Source: Imbricaverruca yamaguchii (Eukaryota; Arthropoda; Thecostraca; Neoverrucidae). Taken from it: 64,000 bases of DNA. A program made the position numbers and the translations under genes. The notes beneath the pieces are model-generated. The model did no database searches, was not told where the DNA came from, and worked only from the letters and a program-made list of their open reading frames with translations. The stretch's first letter is position 1, and each line of letters starts with the position of its first letter. Below, piece by piece: positions 33,392 through 45,100 of this stretch. The stretch spans positions 761,501 to 825,500 of the forward strand of contig JAOTOL010001551.1 of assembly GCA_034440575.1 (NCBI GenBank), in the 5' to 3' direction.

Positions 33392-34040
33392 AAATAATGA
33401 CTTTTCGTTAATTGAGAGATGTCTAAATGAGGACAGCAGGACGTCGAAATCGCAATGGAAATAATACCGTTTAAAAAAACGAAGGCCCTTAAAACTACAC
33501 AGTTGCTTAAAACTGTTTTTCGACAGTTTCTTACATATAACTATCCGTTTTGCGTGTTTTGGGAGGTATCTGATGTGGGGATACCGATATCAACGATAAC
33601 GATACAACACCTATGCTATAAACTGGCATTGCATAACGTAACACATCATAGGTAATCCCTTCACTTGGAATTGCACCACGGGACGTTCGTTATTACGATC
33701 CCGGATCCGTTATGGTGAGGATAAGCATGCTACTTATAAACGGGCTACTGCCCACATAAGCACGCACCAAGAAGCACCATGTCGGTACTTCGTTGGGAAG
33801 TATGTGGATTCAGTGTTCAGTAAGTGGTATGCTCCACCCTACGTCACGGGGACGAGTAGTCTAGGGGTAAGTTGCCCGTCTCACAATCGAAAGATTGTGG
33901 TTTCTAGTCTCACCTGTCGCTACTCCTCGCCCGCGACCAACCGGCGTGAGAGATTGGCGACGCTACATGACTCGACAGTCGACGTGTCGTAAAACCAATA
34001 ACCACCACCACCACCACCACCCTATGCCACGAATAATGTA
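33392..34040 (+). mobile_element. M1-family MITE split by SINE B
   Basis: Begins cttttcgttaattgagagatgtc, passes ctatgctataaactggcattgc, and resumes after the SINE with cctatgccacgaataatgtat. The SINE insertion duplicated caccctaygycac (33834-33846, 34018-34030). Confidence 0.8.
33847..34017 (+). mobile_element. SINE family B inserted in M1 MITE
   Basis: gacgagtagtctaggggtaag head, gattgtggtttctagtctcacc B-box region (mutated), ctgtcgctactcctcgcccg, body gaccaaccggcgtgagagattg, tail gtcgtaaaaccaataaccacc followed by a (ACC)n run. Confidence 0.9.
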
Positions 34041-34309
34041 TAACAGCGACATGGGACAGCCGGGCCCACCGCACAGCATCCAGCGGCTGGCGACTGTCGG
34101 ACCACGGCCGCCAAAGGTGCCGGCCAGGTCGCGCGCCTCGGCCTCAGGGTTACCAGGTCGCCCCGACCGCAGTCACGGACGAGCGAGGACGGTCGAGTGG
34201 CGACCAGTGGCTCAAGTTATTTTTCGTCGTGGAGGGTAGTAGGCGAATACATTGTTGTTACTGGTGTTTAGGGGCGCATTAACCCGTCCCGTCTCGGGGG
34301 GGTCTTCAA

Positions 34310-34935
34310 CCCCCCTCAGGTTTTTCGCGGATGGTGAACGAACGGCGCGCAGCAGCCCGCCGAAATTTGGCATACCTTTTCTCACATCAATTTGGCATGC
34401 CGTGTCCAAACTTTGAAGTCAGGTCATCTAGGGTCAACGAGTTAATCAAGGTCAAGTGAGGTCACCTCCAAAAAAGTTCAACCAGTCGTCACGCTTTAAC
34501 GGATGCAGATATTTTAATGAAACTTTCAGCGTTTGCTTATCTTTAGGGATGCAACAAAACGTATCAGAGGAATTTTTTCATTTTTCCGTTTTTGACTACA
34601 TATAAATTTTGCATATTTGCCTATTGCAGTTCAAATAGAAGATTCTGGCTAAACTAAGCATTTTTTTATTAGGGCAAGTTGACTTTCAACAACGTTTCTC
34701 GGTCTTCTCTACCCACTAGAAAAGGAATATCAAAGAAAACTTAAAAACTCAAAATTTTGAAAGCTGAAAAAAAATTATTAGTTTTGCGGGGTCAAAAAAT
34801 GTATGGCCCTGGTCGATTTCGCCGTCCTTTTCTGATTCCAAATATTTTTTTCTCTCAAATATCCACAAAATGAACTTCTCAGAGTCAAAAGCATAATGTA
34901 AGTCGTGAAAATATATCCCCCTCCCCTAGTGACGT
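34310..34935 (+). mobile_element. M2-family repeat, copy 2
   Basis: Counterpart of 29748-30355; see aatttggcataccttttctc, gaagtcaggtcatctagggtc, gaggtcacctccaaaaaagtt, ttcagcgtttgcttatcttta and ttgcatatttgcctattgc. It has four or more AGGTCA-type hexamers in 70 bp. Confidence 0.7.
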
Positions 34936-35230
34936 CACTTTTGGGGGAAATTGTTTTGGTGGTTGGATCCGGACCCTACTCGTCGAGCGCTTTCCGATGA
35001 CACCACTTTCGTTTTCGTGCGGTGCTTAGTTTGGATTTTGGAAGGGGGTTACTATCCGCCCCGCCCCCCGAGACTGAGTGTGAGGATTTGACCGGAAAGA
35101 CGACGCGGGGTTAGCTGCGTAGGTTATCCAGCGCCCACAGGCGAAGACGTCAAAACCCCTCATGATGCAGACATAATTTAGCAATATGGCGGAACATGCG
35201 GGCAAATGACATCATTTGCCCGCAGAGTCT

Positions 35231-35392
35231 GGGGACGGGTAGCCTGGGGGTAAGTTGCTCACAATCTAAGGATTGTGAGTTCGAGTCTCACCTGTCGCTA
35301 CACCTCGCCCGCGACCAATCGGCGTGAGAGATTGGCGACGCTACATGACTCAACGGTCGACGTGTCGTAAAACCAAAAACCACCATCACCAC
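35231..35392 (+). mobile_element. SINE family B
   Basis: Head gacgggtagcctgggggtaag (a short deletion follows), B box tgagttcgagtctcac, ctgtcgctacacctcgcccg, gaccaatcggcgtgagagattg, tail gtcgtaaaaccaaaaaccacc. Confidence 0.9.
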
Positions 35393-35394
35393 CT

Positions 35395-35505
35395 GAGAGA
35401 GTCGCCAACCTCCGACCCGGAAATCCCGCCACTTGTGGGATTCGAACTCACGACCTTACGATCACGAGACCACCGCCGTAAGCCACCGCGACCCGGGCCG
35501 GGCCG
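35395..35505 (-). mobile_element. SINE A-like fragment beside exon 2
   Basis: Reverse tRNA-like segment with cttacggcggtggtctcgtgatcg and tgagttcgaatcccac on the minus strand, ending about 17 bp from the exon 2 donor. The tail is missing. Confidence 0.65.
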
Positions 35506-35521
35506 GCCGGCCGCCTCTCAC

Positions 35522-35708
35522 CTGGATCACCACTCCGCCGCCCAGGGTCGGGTGCGCGTCCACCTGCTTGATCTTGGTGCGGGCGTCCTTGAACTGCAGC
35601 TTCTGGATGCGGTCGTTGATCTCCTTCTGGCCCTGCGCCGCCTTGGTCTCAGACTTCTTGCCCCGCTCCAGACTGCCGTGCACGAAGCTCGAGTTCTGGC
35701 TGTAGAAC
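35522..35708 (-). CDS. G3BP: G3BP exon 2: first half of NTF2-like domain
   Basis: 187 nt from acceptor catgtcgacag to donor CAG|gtgaga. The first base completes an Arg codon with exon 1. It encodes FYSQNSSFVHGSLERGKKSE, then QGQKEINDRIQKLQFKDART and KIKQVDAHPTLGGGVVIQ. HRFY..NSS.VHG, GQKEI and VDAH.TL..GVV are family signatures. The HRF Phe lies in the pocket that in human G3BP accepts FGDF-type peptides. The loop LERGKKSETKAA is basic and differs from most homologues. Confidence 0.97.
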
Positions 35709-35735
35709 CTGTCGACATGGCACAGTTCTAGCTGC

Positions 35736-36258
35736 ATAACTTTTCAACATGCCACCGTCCTACTCCTGGCTGTAGAACATGTCAACATGCCACCGTCCTA
35801 CTCCTGGCTGTAGAACATGTCAACATGCCACCGTCCTACTCCTGGCTGTAGAACATGTCAACATGCCACCGTCCTACTCCTGGCTGTAGAACATGTCAAC
35901 ATGCCACCGTCCTACTCCTGGCTGTAGAACATGTCAACATGCCACCGTCCTACTCCTGGCTGTAGAACATGTCAACATGCCACCGTCCTACTCCTGGCTG
36001 TAGAACATGTCAACATGCCACCGTCCTACTCCTGGCTGTAGAACATGTCAACATGCAACACGTCCTACTCCTGGCTGTAAACATGTCAACATGCCACCGT
36101 CCTACTCCTGGCTGTAGAACATGTCAACATGCCACCGTCCTACTCCTGGCTGTAGAACATGTCAACATGCCACCGTCCTACTCCTGGCTGTAGAACATGT
36201 CAACATGCCACCGTCCTACTCCTGGCTGTAGAACATGTCAACATGCCACCGTCCTGGC
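35736..36258. repeat. 38-bp minisatellite copied from the exon 2 acceptor
   Basis: About 13 units of ctggctgtagaacatgtcaa + catgccaccgtcctactc. Each unit reproduces the exon 2 junction ctggctgtagaac|ctgtcgacatggca with 24 of 27 bases identical, including 13 exon bases. In every unit the ct that encodes the acceptor AG is at, so the AG is gone. The units are highly uniform, suggesting recent amplification. Confidence 0.95.
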
Positions 36259-36259
36259 T

Positions 36260-36585
36260 GTATGCTACCGAATTTTGGGACGCCAATATCAGCAATAACG
36301 ATATTAACACCCATGCTATAAACTCGCATTATATAACATAGCACACCATAGGTAATACCTCCACCTGGAATTGCGCTACGAGATGTTCACTATCACGATC
36401 CAGGAACCGTTATGGTGCGCATATGCATGGTACTTGTAAACGGGATACAGTTAGGAACGAGCAATGAAGACTTCATAAACACGCAGCAAGAAGCACGGTG
36501 TCGATGCTCCTTTGGGAAGGATGCCGATTCAGCCTTCAGTACGTGGTATATTCCACCCTGGTTCGCGACTATTTTATAGCTTCCC
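36260..36585 (+). mobile_element. M1-family MITE, 5'-truncated by the array
   Basis: Landmarks: ccatgctataaactcgcatt, ataacatagcacaccatagg, cacgcagcaagaagcacgg, gattcagccttcagtacgtgg. Confidence 0.75.
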
Positions 36586-37699
36586 CACCCACTTCTAATT
36601 AGTTTAAAACTAATGCTACGATGATGCATGACAAGAATCAACCTTCAAAAGGGGTCTCGCATCCCTCCTCCCGCACACTTTTCGCACCGTCTCTACGCCT
36701 CTGCCTCTGGCGCACATCCATACGTGTTGCTCGAACACAACCGATACATTTTACGCCAAAACTAAATACTTGCCGTCGAATGAGCAGCACGGCGTATCTC
36801 GATTAACAACCACCAGTCACGATTCAGTCACATGGTGGAGACGACGATGGGTGGAGACGACGACCACTCAGACGGACCATCGAGGGGGGAGACGACCACC
36901 GGGTGGGGCGGAGACGACCACCTGGAGGGGCCAGATGTACCACCCGGAGGGGAAGAGGGCGAAGGGTAACGACCGCGCCTCGTCTGACCGATTTCCATAG
37001 TGCTCCGTGACTGTAGCTGATAGCCTAATCTGGAGCACTTACAGCGTCGTCACGTGCCATTGTAAGCAGAACATCCTCCGCATGTTCGCAGCCAGAATAT
37101 CTGAGGTGTCTTGGCAGGGGGGGGGGGGGAGGGGAGCGAACAAGTGTCGGAAATGTATTGCACGATTTTTAGTGTGGAAAAACATTAGCGTGTTATCTCG
37201 AATTATAGTCGATTGATTACTTGGGCTTAAGGGCGCGCCGACTACGATCCGCCCTTAATTGTAAGCATTATAGGCAATGCTTGCCTATGCTATAATGCTT
37301 GCTTGCTACAGGTGATGTTCTGCGAATTATAGGCAGCGTGGCAGAGGTGGGAGTGGTACCGGCCCCTTTGGTCGCCGACCGTACTCATGGGATTTCCGCC
37401 AGCGCATCCATTCACTTTGGCTATTCTTGGAGTCGAGTCCACGTCAGGTGAGGGGAACGAACATTCTGCACGCACACGCAACACGGACAACGCACTCGGA
37501 CACGCCCCCGGGGGGTGCGTGGCCACACATTCAAGTTCGGAAACCCACACGTAATCCAGCCGTGGTCATGGTGCTGTTCAGCAGGCACAGTGGTACAGTG
37601 TGCAGGCAGGCGCAGCGGGCAGAGTGGTGCTCAGCCCTGTGCCCTGCAGTTGAGCAGGAGTAGCAGTAGCTGCAGTTTGACGGATGTAGCAGTAGCTGC
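36586..37699. other. Intronic spacer with small repeats
   Basis: 36830-36960 repeats ggagacgacnaccac-like units. 37205-37250 is a truncated D-like sequence (gattgattacttgggcttaa, gggcgcgccgactac). 37263-37304 is an imperfect hairpin (aagcattataggca / tgcctatgctataatgctt). No exon recognised. Confidence 0.5.
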
Positions 37700-37935
37700 T
37701 GCGCGTGATGTAGCACCGTGTTCTGGTCCTCTTGTATACCAGCTGCCGCCCGTAGTGTGGCACCATGTTCTGCTACGCTTATATACCAGCTGCCGCCCGT
37801 AATGTGGCACCATGTTCTGCTACTCTTGTATACCAGCTGCTGCGCGTGACGTAGCACCATGTTCTGCTACTCTTGTACGCCAGCTGCTGTGCATGATGTA
37901 GCACCATGTTCTGCTACTCTTGTACACCAGCCTAT
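37700..37935. repeat. 47-bp minisatellite in G3BP intron 1
   Basis: Five to six units of gtagcaccatgttctgctac + tcttgtataccagctgctgc + gcgtgat. This array is not next to a recognised exon. Confidence 0.9.
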
Positions 37936-38816
37936 GCGCGTAATGTAGCGTCACGTCGACACGTAGTGCCGTACGCGATGTGTGACGACATTATGGAGGT
38001 CTCCGCTTGTATTTTCACTGGCAGCACGGGCGAGGACATAGCAATACGCCGTACGAGCAGTCCCCAGACCCGAGCCTCAACCGGCACCAAGGGAATCACC
38101 AAACATAACCTTCAAGATTAATTATTCATCCACAATGCATTCATATAAAATGTAATGTGCGGGCGCCTACACGGAAGTAATGGAATGTTAATTTTCTATC
38201 TCTGAGGGGTCTAGTGACCCGTTTGAGTTTCCTGTAACCCCCCACCCCACCTCTAATTTTACGTTGACTTCCATTGGTGGACTTCCTCATGACGTCACCC
38301 GGTCCAACTGAATGCTCGATACGACCGATGGCTTTCGAACATCAAAATCACAACGGCCTATTACATAACCATTATTTACAATTCGCTTGCGCTGATACCG
38401 TTGTCATGCCAACTGCACCATCAGATGCTAGCGTCGGCCGGCGAATTGTGGCCCGGAGCCGTAACGACAATAGTAACTAGGTCAATATTGATATACACCG
38501 TGATACCGGCGGTGCACTGAAGCGAGGCCAGGTGGCTATCTTCCGAGGTCATGCGGGGTCGAAAGACGGTGCGCTACACAACGCTGCGGTCAGGACGGCC
38601 CTGCTCTTGACTGTACCAAGGATCTTACAACTAAATGCGGCCACGAAACCTGCTGCAGTCCCGTGAAGGTAGCGAAGTAGCTAGTCGCTCGGACAAGACA
38701 GGGCTGTGCGTGCTGGAGGGCCCCTGGTGCCCGCACAAGAGGCTCGAATCGTTCGCTGAGGGCACTGTCTGTCGTCGTGAGCTAAGGGATTACCCCAAAA
38801 TAGCCACGAGGAAGTC
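37936..38816. other. Intronic spacer
   Basis: No exon or repeat family member recognised. Confidence 0.4.
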
Positions 38817-38975
38817 GGGGACTAGTCTAGGGGTAAGTTACTCGTCTTACAGTCGGAAGATTGTGGGTTCGAGTCTCACCTGTCGCTACTCTTCGCCCGC
38901 GACCAACCGGCGTGAGAGATTGGCGATGTTACATGACTCATTGGTCGACGTGACGTAAAAGCAACAACCACCACA
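38817..38975 (+). mobile_element. SINE family B
   Basis: Head ggggactagtctaggggtaag, B box tgggttcgagtctcacc, ctgtcgctactcttcgcccg, body gaccaaccggcgtgagagattg, tail gtgacgtaaaagcaacaacc. Confidence 0.9.
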
Positions 38976-39309
38976 GCATGAGGGAGTCACCATCGTGAGG
39001 TGTACCTACATAATTTAGCCAAATTATAATCTTGAGGAGCATCAACATCATTCTTCCCCTTCTCACGCCACGAGTCCACGACGAGCTCGAACTAGGTATG
39101 GAGAAAGCTGCTATTGGTACAGTAATTCAGATATTTGGGTCAATGGCGCTTCTAGCTGAGTGAGCGTAGTAACAGTGCATTGACTGGTTTGCCAATAAGC
39201 TCTCACGCCAAAGCATGTGATTATTGCAATTATAGACGCGTTCAACCGAGCATTACGTCGGAGAGACATGAACCTCTTAAAGACATTGGAAACTTCACAT
39301 GCGCCAAGC

Positions 39310-39588
39310 CAGTGTAAAATAATTGACCATGCAACCTGAAAATTCAGTTAATGGAATTGTACTATTTCATCCTTGTCTTAGGTTGTTATCAGTTTGCCAC
39401 ATGATGTATGTGCAGTCATCATGCACATGACTGCTAAATACTGTAAAATGCATCTGACTAAAGTGAAAGGTATTCCACTTTTTTAATCCTTAAGTGGTGA
39501 TCCTTTATTTTCTTCCAAGCTTTCACTGTTCCCAAGCAACTTCTTTCTTCATCCACACAGTTAATGGTGAAGTAATTTTAGGACACTG
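39310..39588. mobile_element. hAT-type MITE H, copy 1
   Basis: 279 bp beginning CAGTGTAAAATAATT and ending AAGTAATTTTAGGACACTG, flanked by the perfect 8-bp duplication cgccaagc (39302-39309, 39589-39596). Very similar to 46604-46883 along its whole length. No ORF. Confidence 0.92.
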
Positions 39589-40366
39589 CGCCAAGCAGAT
39601 AGGTGGGGTAGTGCCACGTTGACGAGCGTTGTGGTAGCCGATGGTATGTACATTTGAGAAGGTTCGGCTACTTCCGTGCATTATTTATACAACCGTTTCC
39701 AGAATACACATCCCTGTGTAAAGCAAATGCAACACATAGCATAGCTTGTATAGCATTCCCAATCCAATCAATCATCTGACTACACCAGTTAGTTACATAG
39801 TTACACCGCACCAGTTAGTTGTTTGGGCTCCTGGGTGTATCGACCATGTTCATCACATATCGCCCACGACCTTCCGCATCGCTAGGCGTTTACTCAAAGC
39901 TGGGGTTTGGTGGTTTTTTTTGCGCACGCTATCGACATAGATTCAAGGCCGTCGAACAATGCTGTCTCGCGCATGGCGTGCTCCGAACACTGCCGGCTGC
40001 TCCGAATCGACCAGCCGGCGGTACAAGTGGACTGCTGCCGCCGGCCAACCATGGATCAGCAGCGGCCAGCAGTATCCGGTTTGAGCCCGATGTGAACTCG
40101 AAATGTCGGAGAGAATGATGGTTCTGTTCATTTCCACGAGTGTGATTTTGCGGTGACGTAGGTGCACCTCACGACGGGGGGGGGGGCGGCTCTCATGCAT
40201 ATTTTCGACTAAACCCTCAGCTCAGAGCAAGCATACTTCTAGCGTATAGATCCCCTTACACGGCGGCCTTCAGCTAACGTCTAGAGGCCCTTACACGAGT
40301 GCCATTGGCTCCTCTAGTGCGCACATTCCCCCTAGTCTCCCCAGCTCATACCCAACATCGACTCAC
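39589..40366. other. G3BP intron 1, proximal part
   Basis: No exon recognised. ggtttgggctcctgggtgta at about 39821 may be a worn D element. Confidence 0.4.
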
Positions 40367-40482
40367 CTGTGCACGTGGTCAGGGGCCTCGTTGAGCAGCG
40401 TGTAGTACTGCTTGACGAAGACCATGCTGATGTCGCGAGGCGTCGGCATATCCATAACGGCGGCGGGCATTCCCATTACCAT
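40367..40482 (-). CDS. G3BP: G3BP exon 1: N-terminus with start codon
   Basis: 116 nt from ATG (40480-40482) to donor CAG|gtgagt. The frame reads MVMGMPAAVMDMPTPRDIS then MVFVKQYYTLLNEAPDHVH. It is too short to stand out as an ORF. VKQYYTLLN.AP is the conserved first helix of the G3BP NTF2-like domain, and MVM matches the usual family start. An in-frame TGA (40501-40503) lies seven codons upstream, so this is the first possible start; four more in-frame ATG codons follow within 60 bp and could also be used. It joins exon 2 in phase to give DHVHRFYSQNSS. Confidence 0.93.
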
Positions 40483-41744
40483 TATACGCACGCTGGTGAG
40501 TCAAATCCCCGACAGGCTGAAACGCAGGAGCACAGTTGGCATTGCGCACAGTGTGCCGCTTCCGCACACACTGGCTCCGCACGTGCACATTGTGCCGCGG
40601 CCACGGCGGCGAGCACGCCCAAAAGAACGCCTCAAGCGGTAAAGCCGCGACAGGAAGCGCAGCACGAGCATTTCCCCGACGCTAAGTGGCGCACTTCAGG
40701 ACTCACAAAGTCGGGGCGTGGCGGCGACACGCACGGGCAGGGTGGGCGGGACGCCTGGAAACAGCACGCGACAGCGAACACAGCAACGGCGGCTAGCAGC
40801 TAGTCGTCGGAGTTTAAGGACGCTTCGACAAAGGTGTGATCATTTGGCGCCTAGCCACGGGCCGTTGGCGGTTTGGAGCACATCGATTGCGTCGACCATG
40901 CGGTGTCCAAGCGTCGTATGACGAATGCAGCTGAAATGGCGACAAGGCCAGGACAAAACCAAAACTTCCCGACGCTACTGCTTGCGGGGGGGGGGTGGAT
41001 TGGTGTTTAAGGGCGCGTCGAGGGAAGGAGGCCACTTGGGCATAGGGACACACTGACTGTGTTGATTATACAGCTCTAATGCTGCTCCCCTCAACTGGTG
41101 TCATTGGCAAACCATCTACAGCATATGTCTGCTGTGCCTCACCAAAGCCAATAAAAGTGGCGGCGATGGATTGACGATTTGCAGTGAGGCGTCAACAATA
41201 GTCAGTTTGCGCCCGTGACAAATAAAGGTCATCAAGATTCAGAGCCTAATGAGAGCCATGGGGACAGGAGTAAAATAATGGTTCTTTGTTAGGCGTGCGA
41301 AGTCAAACAAATCACATACGATGCTGAAATTCGTAATGAAAATGAAGCTACTTAAAAGTATATTGATTTTGTTCCAACTCAGCTTGGAACAAGGGGGACT
41401 TTGCATGGTATTTTCACTGTCTATGGGAGAAGCAATATCTATTCTTGTAGTTTAGAGGTGCATAAACTGCAAAGGTCATATAGCAAAACATATTATTGAA
41501 TAACAACACATCATAGGTAGCCTCCTTGCCTGGATCGTAAAACAAGATTTGTGTGCATCACTATCTGCAACAGCAAGCATGCACATGATAGTTATAAATA
41601 TGATGCTGCAAGAGACCAGGAGTGGATGAAGACTGCCCGAACAGCATCGAGGAGGGCCGTGTTTAAACGTTTTCGGAAATGATGACCATTACGTGGCAGG
41701 TTCTGCCCATTTCATTCACAACAAGAAAATACATTACTACACGG
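40483..41744. other. Upstream region of G3BP, probable promoter and 5' UTR
   Basis: Moderately CpG-rich to about 41050, then AT-rich. No clear TATA box or 5' UTR splice site could be assigned. ggattggtgtttaagggcgcgtcga at about 41000 is a truncated D-type sequence. Confidence 0.35.
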
Positions 41745-42190
41745 CAGTGGCAAAATATTGGTTTCTCGTTGGGTGTGAGATGTGGAAACGAGCACAGCAG
41801 GATGTCGACATTAGTCATGGAATTAGTGTCTTTTAAAATGTTTTGATGCTTCTAACTCAAATTTGAGCTCATGCCACTTATGTCTCTATCATTGGTTTTG
41901 ATATTCGTAATTTAGGAAAAGATATATTTTGGATAGCAAAAAAAATAACTGCAATAAATTGGTATTGTATGCCATATCACATTATAGATAATCTCTGTAT
42001 CTGAAATTGTATTGTGAAATGTTAGTGCATCACCATCCCTTATTTGGAACATGAGCATGGCACTTATGAACAAGATACTGTTAGAAAGGAAACATGAACA
42101 CTCAATAAGCATGTAGCAAGAAGCAGGGTGTTCATAACGAGTGTTCAGAACGTGTCATATTCCACCATATTTCATGAAGAATATATAACT
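41745..42190 (+). mobile_element. M1-family MITE
   Basis: Starts ttggtttctcgttgggtgtg, contains aaattggtattgtatgcc and catgtagcaagaagcagg, ends gtgtcatattccaccatatt. It lies at the border with the CpG-poor segment. Confidence 0.8.
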
Positions 42191-45100
42191 GCAGCACAGG
42201 GTTCCATCTGGGTTGCCAAGGGAAGACACAAACATTATCCCAGACAAAAAATGTCCATGACGCAATGAGAACAGGAGGGTTCATCCAGAAAGGATATGAT
42301 ATTCAGCATATCCTGCTTCTACCTGATCAAATATCACACTCTACTACTGACTACTGATGACGGTATGAACCCATGAGTGAAACACATGCAATAAAGGACA
42401 ACTAGACCCTCAGATAATACATTCCAACAATTTACCACTTCTTGGTAACACACTACCAATAAATTTATGCTCTGGATTCCCTATATTACTTCATCCACAA
42501 TGCAGTTGACCTCATTGACATAAAGGTCAGCAACATACAAATAATGTTTGACCACATCATAAAGCAATGGCAATGAGGGACACTTCAATACCTGTTAAGA
42601 GCCCATCATGACTGTACCTGCCTGGTGCACACCTCACATCAATGCCACCCAGGATTGGATTCATGCTTTGTTATCCTGGATATGGAGAGGAAATTTGTGG
42701 TGTCAACAAATATGCAGAGGACATGTTTCTTGCAAACTGTGACATCAGATTATCAGCTGGCACTTTCCAGTGAATCACGGGCAGTTTATCACAGAGCAAT
42801 TCATTGTCAAGCAGCACCATTCAACATGTAAATGAGAAAAATGATAGGTAATTTCTAGATAGCATAATGTTCCAGATGCCCAAAATTCAAGAACAGCCTG
42901 TTTGTCTGACCATGATGCCACCCAATCCACTCCAAACCCCCATACACCTACTGTGCAGCTTACAATTCAAAACTAAGATTTCTGAGACTAAATTATTTAC
43001 TAAACCATCACTAAATCATTTACTGGGGTATCACATTGGTCCAATTGCACTTTGGAGCAGGTCTGCCATGTCTGACGGTGGGTTCAGTCCAACTCTAGCC
43101 CGGCTACGTAACGCACCCAATAAATTGTCCGTGGCTTGCGGTGCTTGCTGACGTGCGTGTAGTGATGAATATACAGCTGTGTGGTTCATGTGTTCATAAT
43201 AAATAATTTACCCACCTTAAAGCACATTTATCCATAACTTCCTTGCTCTTGCATTGAACACTATTAGTAATTCTGAAATTGCCCTGCCTATCTTCTTTTT
43301 TTAAATAAATAATGCATTGCATAACCTTAGTTCAAAATATTGTTAGTGCTAACTTACAGGAGTCAATGCTGAGCACAAGCTTCCTGTATCCTGAACCCAC
43401 CTCCAGACGAGGCAATTCTAGTTATATTGCACACTTGACCTGAGGTTCAACATAGCCACATAGTCTGGCATGGCCAACTGGTATTAATCATGAGTGTGTG
43501 AATAGACTTGGCTCATTGTGCCAAAAAGGAGGCCTTTGTAGGCCAGTGAGCTAAATGAGCTAACCAGGCACTATTCACTGGGATAAGCAGGTGCAAACCA
43601 GGTTGCTGAGCCACAACGTTGCCTGATGCAATGTTCCCTGAAACTAACATTCCTGAATCTGGTCTGTTGTCAATGCCATTCAGTTCACCACCTACATTGT
43701 ATATATAAATGCCCTGTCTGTAGATACCAGATGCATAGCCTTACATGTATCATAGTTAAAAGACATCAGTCATTCATCTGTCAAGTGTCTAGTTGAATAT
43801 CGCTGGTTGGATATTTGGGCTTCAGGCTGCATTGACTGCTTCGGTCATACAGCGCCCATGCTTAATAGTACCTTAATTTTGTTCAGAAATAAGAGGAAGA
43901 GAAGCAGTCATAGAATGGTGCCCAAAGTGCTGTAGTGTCCAACTTGTGTTCAGGTTTGCATCAATATTTTACAGATTCCTTTCCATTAACCATACTTCAA
44001 TACAACCAAACCTTCAATACTTCATACCTAGAACTTTCCTATCAATATCATGCTGCTGTATGAGTAAGTAGATGCTATGTGTAACTTTATCAGGAAGCAC
44101 TGTGGGTTTGACCAATACAATATGAAGCCTAAGCCAAATAACCTCTTCAAGTCCTGCATGCTATATCTGTTTTGCTCCCATTGCCAACTTCCCTGGTTAG
44201 TTTGCAACTAGGGTCTTAGGGCACATCAACCTTCCCTAGTTGCATAAACCATGAATTTCAGGAGGCTAATGACATAAAATCTCCCAGACTGAAATCCATG
44301 TTGAGCATCCCTTAAAAGATTATGGATATAAAAATAAGACTGAATCCTCCCATTGTTGTTGTTATTGGGGTTTTGGGGTGCACCTACTGCAGAGGTTATA
44401 CAGCTCCAAAAATTCACCCGTTGAGAAGTTTTTCTAAAATTCACCCATTGAGAAGTTTCTCTCTAACACTCCACAAACTATCAACTGGCCTGTAGTTAGT
44501 TATTAGGGTTTTATGGTGCATCAACTGCAGTTGCTATACAGCACCCAACTTGCCTGTAATTTCCTCCAGTATTTGCATTGCCCTTCTTGAAAAACAACTA
44601 CAATTGCATTGCATGTAGTTTCAAGAACTGCCTGAAAATGTAACTCACAAGAGCTGATAATACTTGAGTGTGTGTGAGGGCCTGCAAATTCACCTGTTTA
44701 CATTTTCTGTATATAGTTTTCTATGGTTTCTGTTGATACTGCAAAGTCTTCCACATATCCCCTGACCCAGGATAACCATCAGTGCTTTCACATCCACTTC
44801 ATAGTAGTTCTTATAGTGGTACCCCATTGAACAAAATATGATCTTCATGCTTAGGGACTCTACTGCATCACAGGTCCCCCCCCCACAACAAAAAGAAACC
44901 ACCCATATATCAAGTGGTGTGGCACAATATCTTCCATATTTACATTGTCAGAAGCTGAATAACCACCTGGCATTTCCTGTTGAGTAGTCATGAGCTAATT
45001 TAAGTTCAGTCTGCCATTTAGATGCTCTACATCAGAGCTAAGGTCTTAATATTTTAATGCTTGCTTCTTTCATAGTAGCAATTATTTAACTTTCCTTACC

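Larger units (their letters stand above)
13706..40482 (-). other. G3BP: G3BP/Rasputin gene, nine coding exons
   Basis: Gene-level entry. The coding exons in transcript order are 40367-40482, 35522-35708, 29363-29485, 27751-28089, 25309-25477, 24318-24397, 21641-21917, 20073-20200 and 13706-13945. All junctions are GT-AG and every phase matches, giving a 552-residue open frame (human G3BP1 is 466 aa; fly Rasputin is longer). Domain order is NTF2-like (about 15-142), acidic then Ala/Pro-rich linker (143-311), a short conserved EPKTYANRLK segment, a second low-complexity linker, an RRM (about 401-495) and an RGG box. G3BP proteins are cytoplasmic RNA-binding scaffolds that dimerise through NTF2L and nucleate stress granules; NTF2L binds FGDF-type peptides of partners. 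Exons occupy about 1.4 kb of 26.8 kb. Upstream non-coding exons were not identified. Confidence 0.93.
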
